DNA from: an uncultured Amylibacter sp.
GTDB lineage: Bacteria > Pseudomonadota > Alphaproteobacteria > Rhodobacterales > Rhodobacteraceae
Direction: 5' to 3'
Assembly: GCA_943846615.1 (NCBI GenBank)
Contig: OX044354.1
Coordinates: 2,559,001-2,623,000, forward strand
Length of the DNA: 64,000 bases
A model generated the notes under the pieces. It searched no databases. It saw only the letters and a list, made by a program, of their open reading frames with translations, and had not been told where the DNA came from. The position numbers and the translations under genes are program-made. Shown piece after piece: positions 1-8,920 of this stretch (position 1 is the stretch's first letter; every line of letters starts with the position of its first letter).

Positions 1-1031
1 AATTCACGACGGTTAATGCGTGATTGGTCGGCCAGTTTCACCATGCCTGAATCGATCGACATGATTTTACGATTGATGCCGTAAAGTTGGTCGATCAGCG
101 CATCAATACGGTTGTTATGGAAGTGCAGGGCGTTGACCTGTTCCACCAATGATTTACGCAGTTTTTGGTATGATTTTTCGGACTTGTCCGAGAATGTATC
201 GTCTTCGTTGATGGTGGCCGAGATGCGTTCGTCCTGCATCGCCGCGAGTTTGTTGTAATCCTTGGCGATTTTCGCAAGTGTAGCGAGGACCTCTGGTTTT
301 AGGGCTTCTTCCATCGCGGCGAGCGATAGGCTGGCGACTTCATCCTCGTCATCATCATCTTCGTCGTCTGATAGTGGGTTGCCATCTGCGTCCAATTCCT
401 GGGCTTTTTCGCCGCCGGGTTTTGGTGCGCCGCCAACGGGGGCTGCGACGGGGGTTTCTTCTTCCTCGTCTTCCATTGTGTCGCTGAATGTGGATTCGAG
501 ATCGATCACATCGCGTAGTAGGATTTCTTCGTCTAGTAGCTCGTCACGCCAGATGGTGATCGCTTGGAATGTAAGTGGGCTTTCGCATAGACCCTCGATC
601 ATGGTTTTGCGACCTGCTTCGATCCGTTTGGCGATGGCGATTTCGCCTTCGCGAGAGAGCAGTTCCACGGAACCCATTTCGCGCAGGTACATGCGCACAG
701 GGTCGTCGGTGCGATCCAGTGTTTCTTTGCCTGTGGCGGCGAGGGTTACGGATTTTTCGTCGTTTGCCACAACGGCCACATCTGTTGGGCCATCGTCCTC
801 TACTTCGTCTGCTTCGATGATGTTGATGCCCATTTCGGACAGCATGGACATCACGTCTTCGATTTGTTCGGAGGACACTGTGTCGGGGGGCATGACGTCG
901 TTGAGTTCGTCATATGTGATGTAGCCACGTTCGCGTGCGGTGGCGATCATTTTTTTGACTGCGGCTTGGCTTAGGTCGCCCATGCCGTCTTTGCCATCAC
1001 TGTTTTTCGCGGTATCGTCTTTAGCTGCCAT
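1..1031 (-). CDS. rpoD: RNA polymerase primary sigma factor RpoD (partial, N-terminal part)
   Basis: Housekeeping sigma-70 factor, directing core RNA polymerase to most promoters. The left window edge cuts the gene; about 343 N-terminal residues are present. Visible parts are the acidic region 1.1 (starting MAAKDDTAKNSDG), region 1.2 with DPVRMYLREMGSVELLSREGE, and the acidic non-conserved insertion rich in Asp/Glu (DDEDDDDEDEV). Promoter-binding regions 2-4 lie outside the window. The ATG at 1031 is set by an AAGGAG about 10 bases upstream. It sits 94 bp downstream of dnaG on the same strand, the classic rpsU-dnaG-rpoD type macromolecular synthesis order. Serine-rich open frames on the other strand are shadows of the acidic insertion. 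Confidence 0.95.
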   Translation of the reverse strand, partial: MAAKDDTAKNSDGKDGMGDLSQAAVKKMIATARERGYITYDELNDVMPPDTVSSEQIEDVMSMLSEMGINIIEADEVEDDGPTDVAVVANDEKSVTLAATGKETLDRTDDPVRMYLREMGSVELLSREGEIAIAKRIEAGRKTMIEGLCESPLTFQAITIWRDELLDEEILLRDVIDLESTFSDTMEDEEEETPVAAPVGGAPKPGGEKAQELDADGNPLSDDEDDDDEDEVASLSLAAMEEALKPEVLATLAKIAKDYNKLAAMQDERISATINEDDTFSDKSEKSYQKLRKSLVEQVNALHFHNNRIDALIDQLYGINRKIMSIDSGMVKLADQSRINRRE

Positions 1032-1059
1032 TTGGGTCGGCTCCTTGTAGATCACTGTG

Positions 1060-1116
1060 CTGATTCGGCGAATCAGTTGAGGCTGGGACGAATCAACACT
1101 TTGTGGTGGTGATTCG
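1060..1116. promoter_or_regulatory. Cluster of four GANTC sites in inverted repeats between dnaG and rpoD
   Basis: Within the 94-bp dnaG-rpoD gap, GATTC/GAATC occurs at 1062, 1070, 1090 and 1111. The first two form a near-perfect palindrome (CTGATTCG-g-CGAATCAG, 1060-1076); the outer two can pair as CGAATCA/TGATTCG around a GC-rich loop. GANTC is the target of the cell-cycle methyltransferase CcrM of alphaproteobacteria. Whether this is methylation-sensitive control, a pair of mRNA hairpins, or both cannot be told from sequence. Confidence 0.4.
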
Positions 1117-1125
1117 CAATGGGGG

Positions 1126-3069
1126 TCAGCGCTTTTTCTTGATCCAAATTTCGTTATCAAGCATGTTTTGTAATTGTTTCTTCATGGCGGAGGTATCTTC
1201 GCCGGCGCCGGTCTGTTCTTCTTCGACTGCGCGGGTCGCTTTGCGTTTGGCGATTGATGCTTGTTCAAGCCGCCATGTCAGGCCTTCGTCCACCAATCCT
1301 GTCAAATCCTGTTCCGCCTCTTTAATTTCGGATGCTGCACCGATTAGGGCAGAATGCTTTGCAAGTTCTTCCTCTAACGTACGTTTGGTTAATGCATTGT
1401 TTACCGTGGTTTTGAGGTAGGGATGGTTTTGTAGGGGTTTGAGTTCAAGCAGGCGATCCAGTGGGGAATATCCAAGGGTTTGGGTTAAAATATCGTCGAA
1501 TGTTTGCGTGTCTGTATCAGATAGGTCGAAATGCAGGTTTGCCAAGAGGGCGTTCATGATTTCGTTTAAATCGGGTGTGGTGATGGGGCATTTTTCCATT
1601 GCTGCCTCGTTTGCCAGTGCCGCCGTGGGGTTACGGATGGCGGCGGCGAGGATCACGCTTTCGCGGATACGGAAACCTGTGTCTTCGTTTGCGGCGAGCA
1701 TGGATGCCTTGGCGCCCATTGTCGCCAGTTGTTTGACCTGTTTCGCCCAAGGGGTGAATTTACCGCCCTGTTGGGGTGCGCGCTTGGGGGTGAAGAGTTG
1801 GAAGCGTAACTCTTTGATCGCTTGGCCGTAGTGGTGGCGGATTGATTTGTCTTGGATTTTGGTGATCGCGGTGCGTAAGCTCGCGTCCAATGCGGCGCGG
1901 CGTTCGGGGCTGTCGAAGTTTTTGCCCTCGATTTCGCGTTGCCATAGCAGGTTCACCATGGGGACCGCGCCATCTAAGAGTTCTTGCATGGCGGATGCGC
2001 CGTTGGATTTTAGGACGTCGTCTGGGTCCTGACCCTCTGGCATGATGCAAAAGCGTAGGGATTTTCCGGCCTCTAACAGGGGTAATGCCAGATCGATCAG
2101 GCGCATGGCGGCGCGCAGGCCAGCGGTGTCGCCGTCCAATGCGATGATTGGTTCGGGGTGCATGCGCCACATTAATGCAAGCTGGCCTTCGGTGATGGCG
2201 GTGCCCAAGGGGGCGACGGCGTGTTTGAAGCCGTATTGCGCGAGTGCGATCACATCCATGTAGCCCTCGGCGACGATGAGGGCGTCTGCCTTACCCGCCG
2301 CCTCGCGGGCGGGGCCGTGATTGTAGAGGGAGCGACCCTTGTCAAATAGGGCGGTTTCGTTCGAGTTGAGGTATTTGGCGCGTGCGTTGGGATCCATTGC
2401 GCGGCCGCCGAATGCAATTGCGCGCCCCTGTGCGTTACGGATCGGGAACATGATGCGGCCGCGGAACCGATCGAATGCGGCACCGCCATCGTCTGGTTTG
2501 ATTGCGAGGCCTGCGTCAACGATTTTCGCCTCGTCGATGCCTTTGCCGCGCAGGTGTTGGGATAACGCGCCGCGATCATTGGGCGCGAAGCCGATTTCAA
2601 ACGTGTTTTGGGTGTCCGCCGATAAGCCACGGTTTTCGATGTAGTCCCGTGCGCCCAACGCGTTCGCGGAATTATATTGCATGCGGTAGAATTGAACGGC
2701 CTGTTCCATAACGTCGGCCAGTTCTTTGTTGCGATCCATCTTCTTCTGCGCCTGTGGATCGCGTGCGGGCATTGTCATGCCAGCCTCTCGCGCCAGAATT
2801 TCCACTGCCTCCATAAAGCCGACGTTTTCGGTGCCGCGCACAAAAGAGATTGCATCGCCCTTTTCGTGGCACCCAAAGCAGTAGTAGAAACCCTTGCGGT
2901 CATCGACGTGGAAGGATGCGGTTTTTTCCGAGTGGAACGGGCAGGGCGCCCAATAATCGCCCTTGGATACGTTTGTTTTGCCTTTTTCCCACGTGACCTT
3001 GCGCCCGACGACCTGCGACAGGGAGGCGCGGTTGCGCAATTCTTCTAGGAAACCAGGGGGCAGACTCAT
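1126..3069 (-). CDS. dnaG: DNA primase DnaG
   Basis: Synthesises RNA primers at the replication fork. The 647-residue protein has the N-terminal CHC2 zinc finger (C43, H46, C64, C67), then the TOPRIM catalytic core with VAEGYMDVIALAQ and ALDGDTAG supplying metal-binding acidic residues, and a helicase-binding C-terminal domain. The frame stays open 83 codons upstream, but MSLPPGFLEELRNR at 3069 is the standard start of this family. Length and domain order are normal. rpoD follows on the same strand. Nothing unusual is seen in the protein. Confidence 0.97.
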   Translation of the reverse strand: MSLPPGFLEELRNRASLSQVVGRKVTWEKGKTNVSKGDYWAPCPFHSEKTASFHVDDRKGFYYCFGCHEKGDAISFVRGTENVGFMEAVEILAREAGMTMPARDPQAQKKMDRNKELADVMEQAVQFYRMQYNSANALGARDYIENRGLSADTQNTFEIGFAPNDRGALSQHLRGKGIDEAKIVDAGLAIKPDDGGAAFDRFRGRIMFPIRNAQGRAIAFGGRAMDPNARAKYLNSNETALFDKGRSLYNHGPAREAAGKADALIVAEGYMDVIALAQYGFKHAVAPLGTAITEGQLALMWRMHPEPIIALDGDTAGLRAAMRLIDLALPLLEAGKSLRFCIMPEGQDPDDVLKSNGASAMQELLDGAVPMVNLLWQREIEGKNFDSPERRAALDASLRTAITKIQDKSIRHHYGQAIKELRFQLFTPKRAPQQGGKFTPWAKQVKQLATMGAKASMLAANEDTGFRIRESVILAAAIRNPTAALANEAAMEKCPITTPDLNEIMNALLANLHFDLSDTDTQTFDDILTQTLGYSPLDRLLELKPLQNHPYLKTTVNNALTKRTLEEELAKHSALIGAASEIKEAEQDLTGLVDEGLTWRLEQASIAKRKATRAVEEEQTGAGEDTSAMKKQLQNMLDNEIWIKKKR

Positions 3070-3154
3070 GGGGTTAATATGCGTGTGGTGGGGGCTGGAC
3101 GCAAGGGGTGGGATGCCTACGGCGTGGATATTTGGACAAGAAAAAGCCTGACCG

Positions 3155-3616
3155 TCAGTCCACGATTTGATTGGGCAGTCCGCGTCCGTTGTTCCACCAG
3201 CGGTTTGGGTTGCTGTTGTCAGGGTTATAGGCGGCGCGACTGACGTGATCAGAGCGTAGGAATATGACCGGTTCTTCGTAGTGGTGGACGTGGTGGATAG
3301 CGTCCATGACCAATTCAAGGGTTTTGGGATCGCGGGGCAGCGTAATTTTCAGTTCAACCATGGGGTAGGTTTCGGTTTGGCCCGCGATGTAGCCCGTTTT
3401 GTGGGTGGTTGTTGTGGAATTTGGTTCGGGTTGTGCGGTTTCGCGACCCATGGCGGAAATCGACGCGTTGCGTTGGTAGCGACCGTAGCTGAGTGGATAG
3501 ACCGCCATGATAGCGTCAAGAATACGATCAGTGTCATCCGCGATGGTTTGGATTTCCAATGTCCACACGGGAATGAATGTGCCTGATTTGGCGTTGTATG
3601 TTTTCAGATCGCTCAT
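3155..3616 (-). CDS. Conserved hypothetical protein, CutA/PII-like fold suspected
   Basis: A 153-residue soluble protein with no signal peptide or membrane span. Two halves each carry a beta-alpha-beta style pattern (VWTLEIQTIADDTDRILDAI and VELKITLPRDPKTLELVMDAI), and the second ends in HHVHHYEEPVIFL. This resembles the HPYEEPAYDV signature of the CutA/PII-like domain found in YqfO/NIF3-type proteins (COG3323), but I cannot confirm homology. The C-terminal tail is Asn/Trp rich. Its ATG overlaps the stop of the upstream DUF6476 gene as ATGA, implying translational coupling. Function unknown. Confidence 0.7.
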   Translation of the reverse strand: MSDLKTYNAKSGTFIPVWTLEIQTIADDTDRILDAIMAVYPLSYGRYQRNASISAMGRETAQPEPNSTTTTHKTGYIAGQTETYPMVELKITLPRDPKTLELVMDAIHHVHHYEEPVIFLRSDHVSRAAYNPDNSNPNRWWNNGRGLPNQIVD

Positions 3617-3915
3617 TCAGGTGCGATTTTGATTGTTTGGCGCAGGCTGTTATCCGATTGGTTGTAGATATGGATGGTGTTTTGATCGTCTACGATGGCG
3701 AACCAATCGGTGCCTTGGGTATAGGCGGTGGCGTTGATGCCAGTGGGAATGGTGATGTCGGATAGGCGATTTGTGTCGCTGGATGACGGGAAGCGCATGA
3801 CAAGCATTAAAATCAACGCTATGAAGCCAACAATCATCACGACCAGTAAGGTCGTTACCAAGCGGCGCAACAGTTTTAGGTTTGTTGGTTCCGGTATATC
3901 GAGAGGATCGTCCAT
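3613..3915 (-). CDS. DUF6476 family small membrane protein
   Basis: A 100-residue protein with one transmembrane segment near residues 25-47 (LVTTLLVVMIVGFIALILML) after a short Pro/Asp-rich cytoplasmic N-terminus (MDDPLDIPEPTNLKLLRR). The likely periplasmic C-terminal half carries a WFAIVDDQNTIHIYN-type beta pattern. This matches the small roseobacter family DUF6476 usually beside rluD. The frame is open upstream to 4116, but the ATG at 3915 gives the family start. That ATG shares two bases with the divergent rluD start codon, so both genes begin on one CATG. Function unknown. Confidence 0.8.
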   Translation of the reverse strand: MDDPLDIPEPTNLKLLRRLVTTLLVVMIVGFIALILMLVMRFPSSSDTNRLSDITIPTGINATAYTQGTDWFAIVDDQNTIHIYNQSDNSLRQTIKIAPE

Positions 3916-4936
3916 GTCTGAGCCTGTTATTGTTGAGCTTATCGTCGGGGAAAAACCCGCGCCCCGTCTGGATAAGGCATTGGCGAAGGTTGTGCCAGCC
4001 GAAGTTACATTAAGCCGTTCGCGTTTGACCAAGTTGATCGAGGCGGGTGATGTGAGTTTGAACGGGGTTGCGATCACCAAGTTAAAGCATAAGGCCGTTG
4101 AGGGCGATGTTTTCAAGGTGGTTATGCCACCTGTTGAAGATTACGAAAACGCCCAGCCAGAGGATATTCCATTAGATGTGGTGTTTGAGGATGATCATTT
4201 GATTATCGTCAATAAGCCAGCGGGCATGGTGGTGCATCCGGCACCCGGTTCGGAAACAGGGACGTTGGTGAACGCGTTGTTGCATCATTTTGGTGGCGAT
4301 TTATCTGGTGTTGGCGGCGAGAAACGTCCCGGTATTGTGCATCGCATTGATAAGGATACGTCAGGGTTATTGGTTGTGGCAAAGTCAGATGCGGCGCATG
4401 CGGGTTTGGCGAAGCAGTTTGCCGATCACAGTATTTCGCGGCGTTATTTGGCGGTGACCAAGGGCGTTCCGTCCAAAGCCGATCCGCGTTTGGCAGGATT
4501 GCGCGGCGTTGGATTTGAAGACGGTGGTGTGATCCGTGTGGCGACGAATATTGCGCGCCATAAGACGGATCGTAAGCGCATGGCCGTGGTGCAGGATGCG
4601 GGGCGTCATGCGATTACGCGGGCTGCGTTGCTTGAGGATTTTGAACATTCTGCGTTGATGGAATGTTGGTTGGAAACAGGGCGCACGCATCAAATTCGTG
4701 TGCATTTTTCCCATATTGGGCATGGGTTGGTTGGTGATCCAATCTATGGGTTGCGCAAGGCGATGCCAAGTTCGGCGTTTGAAGAGGATGATTTGGCAAC
4801 AGTTAAAGGCTTTGCTCGCCAAGCATTACATGCGCGGACCTTGGGGTTTATTCACCCTGTGACAGACGAAAAAGTCGAATTTACAAGTGAAATTCCCCAA
4901 GACTTTCATGATTTATTAGAAGTTTTAAGAAAATAA
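3914..4936 (+). CDS. rluD: Ribosomal large subunit pseudouridine synthase RluD
   Basis: Isomerises uridines to pseudouridine in helix 69 of 23S rRNA (positions 1911/1915/1917 in E. coli). The 340-residue protein has an N-terminal S4 RNA-binding domain (about 15-80), the RluA-family catalytic motif HRIDKDTSGLLVVAK with the nucleophilic Asp, and the late GRTHQIRVHFSHIGHGLVGDP motif. The frame opens at 3728, but MSEPVIVELIVG at 3914 with a GAGAGG-like site upstream is the expected start. It is divergent from DUF6476 with overlapping start codons, so its promoter must lie inside the opposing gene. rpoH follows 155 bp later. Confidence 0.93.
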   Translation: MSEPVIVELIVGEKPAPRLDKALAKVVPAEVTLSRSRLTKLIEAGDVSLNGVAITKLKHKAVEGDVFKVVMPPVEDYENAQPEDIPLDVVFEDDHLIIVNKPAGMVVHPAPGSETGTLVNALLHHFGGDLSGVGGEKRPGIVHRIDKDTSGLLVVAKSDAAHAGLAKQFADHSISRRYLAVTKGVPSKADPRLAGLRGVGFEDGGVIRVATNIARHKTDRKRMAVVQDAGRHAITRAALLEDFEHSALMECWLETGRTHQIRVHFSHIGHGLVGDPIYGLRKAMPSSAFEEDDLATVKGFARQALHARTLGFIHPVTDEKVEFTSEIPQDFHDLLEVLRK

Positions 4937-5091
4937 TGAAAAGTGACGTAGGGTCACGAAATTCCTAAGTATCTGAAAGTAAAAGAATTAACGTGACATC
5001 TGGTGTATGGTTGTACCATATATAGCGTAAACGCGTTGAAACTGTGGCTTTTGCCAATAGGTATTGATGTGAGTAACAAGATTAGGGTGTC

Positions 5092-5982
5092 ATGAGTTAT
5101 AGTAATCTACCAACGCCAAGCCCAGAGCAGGGTTTGAACCTGTATATGCAAGAAATTCGCAAGTTTCCGATGCTTGAAAAAGAAGAGGAATACATGCTGG
5201 CGAAAGCGTGGGTGGAACGTGAGGACACGGATTCTGCGCATCAGATGGTGACATCGCACCTGCGATTGGCAGCGAAGATTGCAATGGGGTATCGTGGTTA
5301 CGGATTGCCAACAGCGGAAATTATTTCAGAGGCCAATGTAGGGTTGATGCAGGCCGTAAAGCGGTTTGATCCTGAAAAAGGGTTCCGTTTGTCGACCTAT
5401 GCTATGTGGTGGATCCGCGCCAGCATTCAGGAATTTATCCTGCGGTCGTGGTCTTTGGTCAAAATTGGGACGACGAGCGCGCAGAAAAAACTGTTTTTCA
5501 ATCTGCGTAAGGCCAAGAATAAAATTGGTGCAATTGAGGCGGGGGATTTACGCCCGGAAAATGTTGCGCAGATTGCCAAAGATTTAGGGGTGACCGAAAA
5601 AGAGGTTATTTCCATGAACCGACGGATGTCGGGGGGCGATGCCAGTTTGAATGCCACGGTTGGTGATCCGACCGAGGGGCAGGCCGAGTGGCAGGATTGG
5701 TTAGAGGATGAAAATGCCGACCAAGCCGCGGATTACGAGCGTAATGACGAGTTAGAAACGCGCCGTGAATTGATGGTTGAGGCCATGGATGTATTGAATG
5801 ATCGTGAGAAGGCGATTTTGGCAGCGCGTCGTTTGCAAGAAAAAGCGACCACGTTGGAAGAGTTGTCCGGTGAGTTTAATGTGAGCCGGGAGCGTATCCG
5901 CCAGATCGAGGTGCGTGCGTTTGAGAAGTTGCAGGACAAGATGCGTGAATTGGCGAAAGAAAAGGGCCTGATGAAGGGTTAG
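5092..5982 (+). CDS. rpoH: RNA polymerase heat-shock sigma factor RpoH (sigma-32)
   Basis: Alternative sigma factor for heat-shock and protein-quality genes. The 296-residue protein has region 2 (about 50-115, with STYAMWWIRASIQEF), the diagnostic RpoH box QKKLFFNLRKAK, and region 4 with the helix-turn-helix NVSRERIRQIEVRAF. The shine site is weak (AGGG). The 155-bp leader after rluD holds an inverted repeat ATGGT-tgt-ACCAT near 5007-5019 and a possible GTGACA-N18-CATATA promoter at 4993-5022, not strongly supported. I see no convincing RNA thermometer covering the start. The stop overlaps the convergent LysR gene by 4 bp. Confidence 0.95.
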   Translation: MSYSNLPTPSPEQGLNLYMQEIRKFPMLEKEEEYMLAKAWVEREDTDSAHQMVTSHLRLAAKIAMGYRGYGLPTAEIISEANVGLMQAVKRFDPEKGFRLSTYAMWWIRASIQEFILRSWSLVKIGTTSAQKKLFFNLRKAKNKIGAIEAGDLRPENVAQIAKDLGVTEKEVISMNRRMSGGDASLNATVGDPTEGQAEWQDWLEDENADQAADYERNDELETRRELMVEAMDVLNDREKAILAARRLQEKATTLEELSGEFNVSRERIRQIEVRAFEKLQDKMRELAKEKGLMKG

Positions 5983-6887
5983 TTTCCACGTTCCCCCATC
6001 GCATCCGGTATCATTTTGGCAAGCAGATCAAACACGAGTCGGATTTTTTGGCTGGTGTGAAGTTCGCGGTGCGTTGTCAGCCAGATTGGGTATTCGATTG
6101 GCGCTAATTCGGGCAGGACATGTATGAGGCCTGGGAATTTTTCCACCACGCGGCTGTCCATAAATGCCAAACCCATGCCTGCACGTACCATTTCCCAACT
6201 GACCACGCCGTTATCGCAATGGACCTTGAAATTTTGCAGGCTTAGGTGGATGTCCAAATTTTTTAAATAGTCGATAGTTTGTTGTGGTTCGCCAAAACCA
6301 ATGAATTCGTGGTTGGACAGATCAGTGATGTCAGTAGGAGTGCCACATCGATCAAGGTAGGATTGGGTGCAGACCAGACGGCCTGAACCGTTTGCAATTA
6401 GGCGTGCGATCAGTTCTGGTTCTGTGGGGCGGACGTGGCGGATGGCGATGTCTGCTTCGCGGCGCAAAAGATCGCGAACGTCATTTGCCGCGATAATGTT
6501 GACATGTAATTTCGGGGCGATGCGCGCCAGTTCGGTAAGGACTGGGGGGAGCAGATAAGCAGAGGAAATATCGGATGCCGTGATGGCGATCGGTCCCTCG
6601 ATCAAGTCGCTGCGTCCTGATGCGGCGAGGCTGAATTGGGCGGCGGCGTCGCGCATTGCGGTAACGTGTTGCGCCAGTGACGCACCCGTAGGGGTGAGCG
6701 TGAGGCCGCGACCTACGCGTTCAAACAACACCAAACCGAGTTCAGTTTCCAGCGCAGTAAGTTGACGACCTAAGGTTGGTTGAGTTTGTTTTAGGGCGCG
6801 TGCCGCAGCGGACAAAGAGCCTTCTTCGGCGATGGCCAGAAAAGAGCGGGCGTGATTCCAATCAAAGGCGACAGTTGTCCAATCCAT
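5979..6887 (-). CDS. LysR-type transcriptional regulator
   Basis: A 302-residue LysR regulator: N-terminal winged helix-turn-helix (about 8-66, SFLAIAEEGSLSAAARALKQ then QPTLGRQLTALE) followed by a periplasmic-binding-protein-like effector domain. I prefer the ATG at 6887 (MDWTTVAFDWNH), which begins at the usual distance from the helix-turn-helix; an in-frame ATG at 6929 is possible. Neither start has a good ribosome site. It is divergent from the methyltransferase gene at 6969, its most likely target by position. Effector unknown. Confidence 0.88.
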   Translation of the reverse strand: MDWTTVAFDWNHARSFLAIAEEGSLSAAARALKQTQPTLGRQLTALETELGLVLFERVGRGLTLTPTGASLAQHVTAMRDAAAQFSLAASGRSDLIEGPIAITASDISSAYLLPPVLTELARIAPKLHVNIIAANDVRDLLRREADIAIRHVRPTEPELIARLIANGSGRLVCTQSYLDRCGTPTDITDLSNHEFIGFGEPQQTIDYLKNLDIHLSLQNFKVHCDNGVVSWEMVRAGMGLAFMDSRVVEKFPGLIHVLPELAPIEYPIWLTTHRELHTSQKIRLVFDLLAKMIPDAMGERGN

Positions 6888-6968
6888 GCGTTTATGTATA
6901 CCAGACTTGCGAAAATAGGCAATTTTCATCCGTATTTCATGCGTTACGTTATGGAAAAGGAGATTGAT

Positions 6969-7610
6969 ATGGCAAATGCAGCGAAATTTTGGAACAAGAT
7001 GGCCCGCAAGTACAGCCGCGATGCGATCAAGGATATGGCGAGTTATGAGTACACGTTGGAACGCACGCGCAGTTATTTGAACGCTACAGATCGGGTTTTG
7101 GAATTGGGGGCGGGGACGTCAAGTACCGCGTTGTTATTAGCGGGTGAAGTCGCGTCATATACCGCCACCGATATTTCATCCGAAATGGTGGCGATTGGTC
7201 GCGAAAAGCTGGCCGAAACGCCTGTGTCTGGTTTGGAAATCAAGGTTGGGGATTTAAAAACTTTCGCCGATAAAACGGGTGGGTTTGATGTGGTGATGGG
7301 ATTGAACCTGTTTCATTTGGTAGAAAATCCGACCTCTGCATTTTCGCAGATACATGGAATGTTGGCGCAGGATGGGTTGTTTATTTCCAAAACAGCGTGT
7401 TTGGCGGATGAGCCCAAATTTTTGAAACGCATGATGTTTCGGGTAATGGTGGCGGTGGTCGGTACGTTGCGATTGGTGCCGCGTCCCATCCATTGTTTTC
7501 GCGTTCGCGAATTAGAGGCGATGATTGAAAACGCTGGCTTTGAAATTATCGAGAGCGGGAATCATCCGGTTTCGCCGCCCAGCAGATATGTCGTGGCGCG
7601 TAAGGATTGA
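6969..7610 (+). CDS. Class I SAM-dependent methyltransferase
   Basis: A 213-residue methyltransferase with a Rossmann fold: motif I is VLELGAGTSSTALLLAG (about 44-60), followed by YTATDISSEMVAIGREKL and a DVVMGLNLFHLVE motif IV region. The C-terminal part (VPRPIHCFRVRELEAMIENAGF) resembles UbiE/small-molecule methyltransferases rather than DNA or RNA enzymes. The start at 6969 (MANAAKFWNKMARKYS) is fixed by AAGGAG eight bases upstream. It is divergent from a LysR gene and abuts the convergent dipeptidase gene without a spacer. Substrate unknown. Confidence 0.85.
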   Translation: MANAAKFWNKMARKYSRDAIKDMASYEYTLERTRSYLNATDRVLELGAGTSSTALLLAGEVASYTATDISSEMVAIGREKLAETPVSGLEIKVGDLKTFADKTGGFDVVMGLNLFHLVENPTSAFSQIHGMLAQDGLFISKTACLADEPKFLKRMMFRVMVAVVGTLRLVPRPIHCFRVRELEAMIENAGFEIIESGNHPVSPPSRYVVARKD

Positions 7611-8777
7611 TTAATTCAGGCGTGCACGTAGAACGCGGATCATGTTTTCACCCATCACCTTTCGGATATCATCATCCGACAGGCCCGTTGCCATCAATGC
7701 CTGCGTCAGCGCCGCCAGTTCGGATGTGTCGAAACCTGTTTCAACGGAACCGTCGAAATCTGATCCCAGTGACACCGCGTTGACACCCAGTAAATCGATC
7801 GCGGCCTTGATCGTTTTGGCAACACCAGTGGGGGTGGCGTCGCAGGTGACGTCGGCCCAGTATCCGATGCCTATCACTCCACCCTTGGCTGCGATGCGTT
7901 TCATCAATTCATCGGGGTAGTTGCGTGTGGTTTTGCAGTTTGAATGAATGCCTGTATGGCTGACCACGATGGGCATGTTGGACATTTTTAGCACGTCTTC
8001 GACAACTTGGGGGCTGGAATGAGCGAGGTCGAGGATCAGGTTATTATCTTGGACGTATTGCACGACGTGACGCCCAAAATCGGTCAGGCCTTTGTTGGCG
8101 AAGCTGTGCAGTGAGCCGCCAAGGGCGTTGTCGAAGAAGTGTTGGAGTGCAATCATACGATAGCCTGCATCGACAAGTTTAGGCAGGTTATCGATGTTTC
8201 CCTCCAATGGATGCGCTCCCTCGACTCCCAGCAGGGCGCCGACGGTATTTTTGCCCGATTTACGCGCAGTCAGATGCGCGTTTAGATCGGATTTGGTTTT
8301 GATGACGGTCACATCATTTGGGGCCTTGGTCGCGTAGCCATGCAGTTTTTCCGCTTGATACAGGGCGCGTTCCAGGATCGAGTTCCATGTGCGTGTGGGC
8401 CACATCTGGCCGATGGCCAAGGGGGTGATGTTATCGGACGCAGTGGACGAGTTGTTTTCGTAATTCTGGCCTTTGGGCGATTTTGTGACTGCGGTGAACA
8501 TTTGAATGGCGACGTTGCCGTCTTGTAGGCGGGGGATGTCGACCTGACCACGCGTGCCGCGTTTAAGAAGGTTGCGTTTCCAAAGTAGGCTGTCGGAGTG
8601 CCAATCGCCAATGATCAGATCGTTGTGCAGGGCCTGCGCGCGGGTGCTGATGATAAAGGGATCGTGGGGTTCAATCGTGTTGCGGGACTTTTCGACGTAG
8701 GCGGGGGCGAAGGATAGGAACGATGCCACCGCAATGATTGCGAGGATTAGAAGTGATTTGAGAATGAATTTGATCAT
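7611..8777 (-). CDS. Membrane (renal-type) dipeptidase, peptidase family M19
   Basis: Zinc dipeptidase of the amidohydrolase fold, cleaving dipeptides and possibly D-amino-acid-containing ones. The 388-residue protein has an N-terminal membrane anchor or uncleaved signal (FILKSLLILAIIAVASFLSF), then the zinc motifs DWHSDSL, GVEGAHPLEGN, VVSHTGIHS and the substrate Asp in LGSDFDGSVETGF. The ATG at 8777 has AAGGGG upstream; the open frame beyond it is not coding-like. The active site should face the periplasm. The upstream gap to the divergent gene at 8921 is 143 bp with no obvious promoter. Confidence 0.92.
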   Translation of the reverse strand: MIKFILKSLLILAIIAVASFLSFAPAYVEKSRNTIEPHDPFIISTRAQALHNDLIIGDWHSDSLLWKRNLLKRGTRGQVDIPRLQDGNVAIQMFTAVTKSPKGQNYENNSSTASDNITPLAIGQMWPTRTWNSILERALYQAEKLHGYATKAPNDVTVIKTKSDLNAHLTARKSGKNTVGALLGVEGAHPLEGNIDNLPKLVDAGYRMIALQHFFDNALGGSLHSFANKGLTDFGRHVVQYVQDNNLILDLAHSSPQVVEDVLKMSNMPIVVSHTGIHSNCKTTRNYPDELMKRIAAKGGVIGIGYWADVTCDATPTGVAKTIKAAIDLLGVNAVSLGSDFDGSVETGFDTSELAALTQALMATGLSDDDIRKVMGENMIRVLRARLN

Positions 8778-8920
8778 GTTTGTCCCCTTTGGTCGGAGTG
8801 AAACACCAAAGGGCGGATGGATCAAGAGAGACGGTGGGTCGGGGTTTGCGATGTGATGCGGGTTGACCCACGCGGTGCAGTCACGCATGAAGGAGGGATA
8901 TTTTTTCTGGGCCCAAAATT

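Noticed and set aside
262..924. 220-residue Ser-rich open frame on the + strand
   Set aside because: It is the antisense shadow of the Asp/Glu-rich region of rpoD; low-complexity acidic codons read as Ser on the other strand.
4937..5091. RNA thermometer in the rpoH leader
   Set aside because: No stem convincingly covers the ribosome site; only a short inverted repeat further upstream was found.
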